Shown here piece by piece: positions 14,698-17,759 of a DNA stretch of 17,759 nt (position 1 is the first letter of the stretch; each line of letters opens with the position of its first letter). The notes beneath the pieces were generated by a model. The model was not told the origin of the DNA, ran no database searches, and saw nothing but the letters and a program-made list of their open reading frames with translations. A program made the position numbers and the translations under genes. The DNA is from Bacteroidota bacterium (lineage in GTDB: Bacteria; Bacteroidota; Bacteroidia; Flavobacteriales; Flavobacteriaceae). The stretch lies in assembly GCA_024278565.1 (NCBI GenBank), contig JAJRSY010000267.1, positions 1-17,759 of the forward strand, read 5' to 3'.

Positions 14698-15561
14698 ATG
14701 AGACAGCTAAAAATTACAAAACAGGTCACCAATAGGGAGACCGCATCTTTGGACAAGTACTTGCAAGAAATCGGCAGGGTTGACCTGATTACCGCAGATG
14801 AAGAAGTAGAATTGGCACAACGTATCAAGGCAGGCGATCAACTCGCTCTTGAAAAACTAACAAAGGCCAATCTTCGATTCGTGGTATCGGTTTCAAAACA
14901 GTACCAAAACCAAGGCCTTACTTTACCAGATTTGATCAATGAGGGAAACCTAGGGTTGATTAAAGCGGCACAACGTTTTGATGAAACACGTGGTTTCAAA
15001 TTCATCTCTTACGCCGTATGGTGGATACGTCAATCAATTTTACAGGCGCTGGCCGAACAATCACGTATTGTTCGTTTGCCATTGAACAAAATTGGATCGA
15101 TCAACAAGATCAACAAAACTTTTGCCTTCTTAGAGCAAGCCCATGAAAGAATGCCCTCAGCCGAAGAAATTGCCAAAGAGCTTGATATGACCGTTTCTGA
15201 TGTGAAACAATCTTTAAAAAACTCGGGCCGTCACGTTTCTATGGATGCTCCCTTGATCGCTGGTGAAAATTCGAACCTATACGATGTACTTCGTAGTGGT
15301 GAGTCGCCCAACCCAGATCGAGAATTATTGGTTGAATCTTTACGAACTGAGATTGAAAGGGCTTTAGACACCCTGACACCCCGTGAGGCTGATGTTATTC
15401 GTCTCTATTTTGGTCTGGCTGAGCAACAAGCAATGACCTTAGAAGAAATCGGGGAAACCTTTGAACTTACTAGGGAACGTGTTCGCCAAATAAAGGAAAA
15501 AGCCATTCGAAGATTAAAACACACCTCAAGAAGCAAAATATTGAAAACATATTTAGGCTAA
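14698..15561 (+). CDS. rpoD: Primary RNA polymerase sigma factor (RpoD/SigA)
   Basis: Housekeeping sigma-70 factor that directs RNA polymerase to promoters. At 287 residues it is the short flavobacterial form with no region 1.1. Region 1.2 starts near TASLDKYLQEIGRVDLIT (15-32). Region 2 has LRFVVSVSKQYQ (59-70) and GNLGLIKAAQRFDETRGFKF (83-102) followed by SYAVWWIRQSI (104-114), the -10 recognition and melting region. Region 3 includes RLPLNKIGSINKI (126-138). Region 4 is DTLTPREADVIRLYFGL (224-240) with the helix-turn-helix LTRERVRQIKEKAIRRLKH (257-275). Sigma factors of this group read the TAnnTTTG promoters noted elsewhere in the window. It appears to be a single-gene unit with a terminator on each side. 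Confidence 0.96.
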   Translation: MRQLKITKQVTNRETASLDKYLQEIGRVDLITADEEVELAQRIKAGDQLALEKLTKANLRFVVSVSKQYQNQGLTLPDLINEGNLGLIKAAQRFDETRGFKFISYAVWWIRQSILQALAEQSRIVRLPLNKIGSINKINKTFAFLEQAHERMPSAEEIAKELDMTVSDVKQSLKNSGRHVSMDAPLIAGENSNLYDVLRSGESPNPDRELLVESLRTEIERALDTLTPREADVIRLYFGLAEQQAMTLEEIGETFELTRERVRQIKEKAIRRLKHTSRSKILKTYLG

Positions 15562-15598
15562 GAATCACATCTCAATTTATTGTTAAATAAACCTTAAA

Positions 15599-15629
15599 TT
15601 GGTAATTTGGCATATAAATTGTAATTTTG
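15599..15629 (+). promoter_or_regulatory. Promoter for a short transcript downstream of rpoD
   Basis: TTG at 15599-15601, a 20-bp spacer, and TAATTTTG at 15622-15629, an exact TAnnTTTG match. Transcription would start near 15635, well after the rpoD stop codon and about 45 nt before the terminator stem. Confidence 0.5.
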
Positions 15630-15634
15630 AAAGT

Positions 15635-15705
15635 AACAACAGTTTATCATGACTGTTCGTTTTTTGATTGATGAATAAACTCCGGCTGATTACCGGAGTT
15701 TTTCA
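15635..15705 (+). ncRNA. Candidate short RNA or leader between rpoD and the VF530 gene
   Basis: A predicted transcript of about 70 nt from the promoter at 15599-15629 to the hairpin at 15678-15700. It would contain a first stem (AACAGT with ACTGTT, loop about 8 nt), a ten-codon frame at 15649-15678 reading MTVRFLIDE and stop, then the terminator stem. It could be a small RNA, a leader peptide-type attenuator, or simply the rpoD terminator region with a fortuitous promoter. It matches no RNA family I can name. Confidence 0.3.
15678..15705 (+). terminator. Terminator hairpin downstream of rpoD
   Basis: AACTCCGG-CTGATTA-CCGGAGTT followed by a short T run: an 8-bp stem with a 7-nt loop. It would end both rpoD readthrough and any transcript from the promoter at 15599-15629. 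Confidence 0.8.
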
Positions 15706-15770
15706 TTTATAATCGTTACTTTTTCTAGAGTGAAGAAGTCGAAATTATAAGAGTTTGTGAATTTTGGATT

Positions 15771-16016
15771 ATGAACAAGAAAGACACCTCAGCCCAAGAA
15801 CAACCCAACAACCCGTTACACGGGGTGAAATTGGTCGATATTCTAGAACAGCTTGCCCAAAAATACACATGGGAAGAACTTGCGAATAAAATAAACATCA
15901 ACATCAACTGTTTTAAAAGTGACCCATCGGTGAAATCAAGCTTGAAATTCTTGCGACGAACCCCATGGGCACGTGAAAAAGTAGAACAGTTTTACCTAAA
16001 AACATTACAGAAATAA
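15771..16016 (+). CDS. VF530-family DNA-binding protein (DUF2132)
   Basis: Small 81-residue protein of the VF530 family, first characterised structurally from Vibrio fischeri and described as a double-stranded DNA-binding fold. The family signature is complete: NNPLHGVKLVDILEQLAQKY (13-32) then WEELANKININCFKSDPS, and SSLKFLRRTPWAREKVEQFY. Its cellular role is not established. The stop codon TAA shares its last A with the ATG of trmL (TAATG), so the two genes are translationally coupled, a hint that expression of the two products is linked. The N-terminal ten residues are polar and probably disordered. Confidence 0.85.
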   Translation: MNKKDTSAQEQPNNPLHGVKLVDILEQLAQKYTWEELANKINININCFKSDPSVKSSLKFLRRTPWAREKVEQFYLKTLQK

Positions 16017-16471
16017 TGGCCTTCAATATTGTTCTTATCGAACCCGAAATACCCATGAATACCGGTAATATTGGCAGGTTAAGCTTGGCTTCTGGGTGTC
16101 ACTTACATCTGGTAAAACCATTTGGTTTTGAACTGGACGATAAACGGCTCAAACGTGCCGGACTTGATTACTGGAAACACATTTCACTTACCATCTACGA
16201 TAGTATAGATGACTTTTTTTCTATTCACGAAGACAAGAGTATGGTCTTTTTTTCAAGCCGTGCCGAACAAGAACATTGGTCGATTGACTATATAAAGGAC
16301 CTCTTTCTGATTTTTGGAAAAGAATCGGTTGGCTTATCTAATGTAATTACCGATGCCCATAAAGACAGAATCTACAAAATACCTTTGTACAGCACCCATA
16401 TTCGTAGTTTGAATTTGGCCAATGCGGTTGGTATAGCCGTTTACGATGGGTTAAGACAATTGAAAGGTTAA
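16016..16471 (+). CDS. trmL: TrmL-type tRNA (cytidine/uridine-34 2'-O) methyltransferase
   Basis: Short SPOUT-class SAM methyltransferase, 151 residues, consistent with the minimal TrmL (YibK) enzyme that methylates the ribose of the wobble base in tRNA-Leu isoacceptors. Motif 1 is EPEIPMNTGNIGRLS (9-23), motif 2 FGKESVGLS (100-108) and motif 3 IPLYSTHIRSLNLANAVGIA (122-141), together forming the trefoil knot that binds SAM and the dimer interface. It has no extra N-terminal domain, unlike the larger SpoU enzyme at 5828-6547. Its start overlaps the preceding stop codon by one base. Confidence 0.93.
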   Translation: MAFNIVLIEPEIPMNTGNIGRLSLASGCHLHLVKPFGFELDDKRLKRAGLDYWKHISLTIYDSIDDFFSIHEDKSMVFFSSRAEQEHWSIDYIKDLFLIFGKESVGLSNVITDAHKDRIYKIPLYSTHIRSLNLANAVGIAVYDGLRQLKG

Positions 16472-16508
16472 ATATAGGTAACTGATTAGTCTATATTAAA
16501 CGCTCCAA

Positions 16509-16549
16509 TTAACCGCAATGAACGCAATAGAAACGCAAAGAGCACAAGG
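16509..16549. repeat. Left 41-bp inverted repeat of the GxxExxY unit
   Basis: Starts TTAACCGCAATGAACGCAAT. It matches the reverse complement of 16943-16983 at 38 of 41 positions. The sequence itself is built from a repeated AACGCAA theme. Confidence 0.8.
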
Positions 16550-16654
16550 GGACCATAAATTGTTGACCACTGGTCTAATGCCATTTTTAATCAAGGTTAC
16601 GTTAAAGTTGATCAACAGACCAAGTTTGCAATCCGATAGTTTTAAATATGTCAA

Positions 16655-16670
16655 TCCCGAAACTTCGGGA
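16655..16670. repeat. CCCGAA palindrome inserted in the GxxExxY pseudogene
   Basis: TCCCGAA-AC-TTCGGGA, a perfect 7-bp stem located exactly where the GxxExxY reading frame is broken between HLA and LTYLK. It looks like a small palindrome that replaced a few codons. Confidence 0.65.
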
Positions 16671-16942
16671 GGGCTAAATGCATGTCGTTTAACGCCTCTA
16701 CCTATTTTATTTCAATGATCTCCTTGTTTTCAACCAATAGATCAACACGATATCCGATTCCCGGTTTCACGTCCTCATATATCAACGGCAGTGGTTTCTG
16801 CTTTACAACCTGTAATCCGGACCTGCCCAATTCGTAGAACAAACATTCTTCATAAGAACTTTCCAACAGGCCAGGTCCCAATGCACGATATACCTTTAAG
16901 GTGCGGTCAAATATAATTTTAGGTAGTTGGTTTTCAGTATGG

Positions 16943-16983
16943 CCTTGCGTTCTTTACGTTTCTATTGCGTTCATTGCGGTTAA
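16943..16983. repeat. Right 41-bp inverted repeat of the GxxExxY unit
   Basis: Its complement starts TTAACCGCAATGAACGCAAT and matches the left copy with three differences. No clear target duplication is visible outside the pair. Confidence 0.8.
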
Positions 16984-17026
16984 AATTAATTCTGAACATT
17001 ATTCAAACTGATTAGTTACAACTATA

Positions 17027-17158
17027 TACTCCTGCCAAATGGAAACCCGAAATTTCTACTTGGTGTTTTCCCCCATACCAACCTGCCTACCGGCAGGCAG
17101 GTTGGTATGAGAAAAAAACCCTGCCTAGATTCTCCCGAATTTCCATTTGGCAGGAGTA
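17027..17158. mobile_element. 132-bp foldback element flanked by TA
   Basis: Perfect 19-bp inverted ends, TACTCCTGCCAAATGGAAA (17027-17045) and its complement (17140-17158), each directly flanked by TA (17025-17026 and 17159-17160). The interior pairs loosely along its length around a central 15-bp perfect palindrome. It has no coding capacity. The TA flanks are as expected for an IS630/mariner-type miniature element, and a decayed IS630 transposase lies at the left end of this window, but no shared ends could be shown. Confidence 0.65.
17074..17109. repeat. 15-bp perfect palindrome with ACCGGC loop
   Basis: CATACCAACCTGCCT (17074-17088) pairs with AGGCAGGTTGGTATG (17095-17109). The core CCTGCCTACCGGCAGGCAGG is the best-preserved copy of the palindromic repeat scattered through the window, here nested in the centre of the foldback element. 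Confidence 0.8.
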
Positions 17159-17304
17159 TAGTTCTAACAAGCAGCAACCAATGCACCCTTATTGAACATT
17201 CATGTTCGAATCGGTTACAAATTCGGAGATCTTTTGGTTCTATTTATAAAAGATTGCTCAAACAGTTTTTAGCACCTTTAAAAAAACCAATAGATTCCTT
17301 AGCC

Positions 17305-17623
17305 ATGTCCAAAACTAAAACCGTGATTAGCTTGTTTATTTTAAGCTACTTTTTTATCGCCTGTAAAGAAGATACGACAATAGTACTGACCGATGAAAAG
17401 GAAATAAAATTCAATATTCCTGAAAATTTTGTACTTGAAGACCTGTACTAACGAACATGGGTCATGGGTAGCTTTAGCCCAAGGATCCAACAACACAATG
17501 TACGCCTGTGATCAGTATGGAAAAATATATCAGTTCAACACCCCCAAAGAGGGCAACATATTGAATTCAAATGATATTAAGCCTCTCGATCTTGATATTG
17601 GTGAGCCTTGTTCTAAATTGTAA
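17305..17623 (+). pseudogene. Frameshifted and truncated 5' end of a secreted lipoprotein gene
   Basis: The first segment (17305-17451) encodes a lipoprotein signal: MSKTKTVISLFILSYFFIAC with the lipobox cysteine at residue 20, then KFNIPENFVLEDLY and a stop. The following frame continues the same protein: TNEHGSWVALAQGSNNTMYA, CDQYGKIYQFNTPKEG and LDLDIGEP, then stops at 17623. The joined sequence resembles the start of large Bacteroidota secreted proteins with a heme-binding or quinoprotein-dehydrogenase-like propeller, in which the SWVALA and DQYGKIY segments form the first blades. A 1-nt gain or 2-nt loss near 17445-17455 breaks the frame, and similarity stops near IGE, as if cut by the sequence that follows. 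The family assignment is tentative. Confidence 0.5.
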
Positions 17624-17627
17624 ATTT

Positions 17628-17655
17628 CCCTGCGCCAAGAGCGCAGGGCGTTTTC
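17628..17655. terminator. CCCTGCGC/GCGCAGGG hairpin
   Basis: A perfect 8-bp stem (17629-17636 and 17642-17649) with a CAAGA loop, followed by CGTTTTC on the plus strand. It may be a terminator, or the end hairpin of an IS200/IS605-type element whose transposase C-terminus lies just to the right on the other strand. Confidence 0.6.
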
Positions 17656-17673
17656 TTCAATGCTGTGCATTGA

Positions 17674-17759
17674 TCATGTATCGAACAACCTGAGCTGTTT
17701 TACATCATTCGCCCTTCCCTGATTTTCGATATACTTCTCGATTATTCTTCTGTCACCCC
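17674..17759 (-). CDS. Possible C-terminus of an IS200/IS605-type transposase (partial)
   Basis: On the minus strand a frame open from the window edge reads RRIIEKYIENQGRANDVKQL then RLFDT and stops at 17674. The pattern EKYIENQ followed by a QLxLF ending is reminiscent of the C-terminus of single-strand Y1 transposases (TnpA). A GTGACAGAAGAA segment just upstream would fit better in a neighbouring frame, so a one-base deletion is possible. Only 28 codons are visible and the catalytic HUH and Tyr motifs are off the window, so this is a suggestion. Confidence 0.35.
   Translation of the reverse strand, partial: GDRRIIEKYIENQGRANDVKQLRLFDT

Larger units (their letters stand above)
16496..16938 (-). 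pseudogene. Broken GxxExxY (PD-(D/E)XK-like) gene
   Basis: On the minus strand, 16936 down to 16700 encodes TENQLPKIIFDRTLKVYRAL, then GPGLLESSYEECLFYEL with the eponymous GxxExxY motif, then YRVDLLVENKEIIEIK with the acidic and E-x-K residues of a PD-(D/E)XK-like core (Pfam PDDEXK_3). The start codon is gone: the expected Met position reads CAT, with an in-frame stop further upstream. Directly after EIK comes TAG. The frame resumes with VEALNDMHLA, is disrupted by a CCCGAAGTTTCGGGA palindrome, and continues in another frame with LTYLKLSDCKLGLLINFN and NGIRPVVNNL, the usual C-terminus. It is enclosed by 41-bp inverted repeats. Function is unknown; the copy is dead. Confidence 0.85.

Noticed and set aside
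16518..16718. A plus-strand open frame starting MNAIETQRAQG.
   Set aside because: It starts inside the left 41-bp inverted repeat and is antisense to the GxxExxY pseudogene.
17107..17304. N-terminal extension of the lipoprotein frame beginning at 17107.
   Set aside because: It begins in the arm of the central palindrome and crosses the foldback element; the signal peptide with lipobox starts cleanly at the Met at 17305.

Overview
The window looks like a piece of chromosome from a marine-type flavobacterium (Bacteroidota, Flavobacteriaceae). The evidence is a short primary sigma factor lacking region 1.1, promoter -7 boxes of the TAnnTTTG type, a PorT-like protein of the type IX secretion system next to ubiE, a lipoprotein BamA/TamA homologue, and AccD, Fba and PNPase sequences of flavobacterial character. 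Most of the window is conserved housekeeping sequence. The novelty sits between the genes and at the two ends, where small mobile and repeated elements have accumulated.

Layout: 1-642 is the 3' half of a frameshifted IS630-type transposase. 775-3686 (minus strand) is a potassium uptake pair, trkA then trkH. 3947-5386 (plus) is ubiE/menG followed 3 bp later by porT. 5387-5827 has no gene but holds two short GC-rich palindromes and a 152-bp miniature element with GTAA-type ends and a perfect 8-bp target duplication. 5828-6547 (minus) is a SpoU/TrmH rRNA or tRNA methyltransferase, divergent from a large outer-membrane BamA/TamA-family lipoprotein (6572-9151). 9152-9643 has no gene and holds nine 7-bp tandem units, a 70-bp-period direct repeat and several palindromes, ending in the fba promoter. 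From 9644 to 16471 all genes are on the plus strand: fba, accD, rpsO, pnp, rpoD, a VF530-family gene and trmL. Strong hairpin terminators follow rpsO, pnp and rpoD.

The right end (16472-17759) is a graveyard. It contains a broken GxxExxY (PD-(D/E)XK-like) gene enclosed by 41-bp inverted repeats, a 132-bp foldback element with 19-bp inverted ends flanked by TA, the frameshifted and truncated 5' end of a lipoprotein gene, and a hairpin followed by the possible C-terminus of an IS200/IS605-type transposase on the minus strand.

Functional threads: TrkA/TrkH form one K+ uptake system. UbiE (quinone methylation), Fba (glycolysis/gluconeogenesis) and AccD (fatty-acid synthesis) are central metabolism. 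RpsO, PNPase, RpoD and the two SPOUT methyltransferases belong to gene expression and RNA maturation. PorT and the BamA/TamA-like protein belong to outer-membrane biogenesis and secretion. No complete new defence or metabolic system is visible. The best candidates for undescribed biology are the GxxExxY inverted-repeat unit, the miniature elements, and a possible short transcript between rpoD and the VF530 gene.
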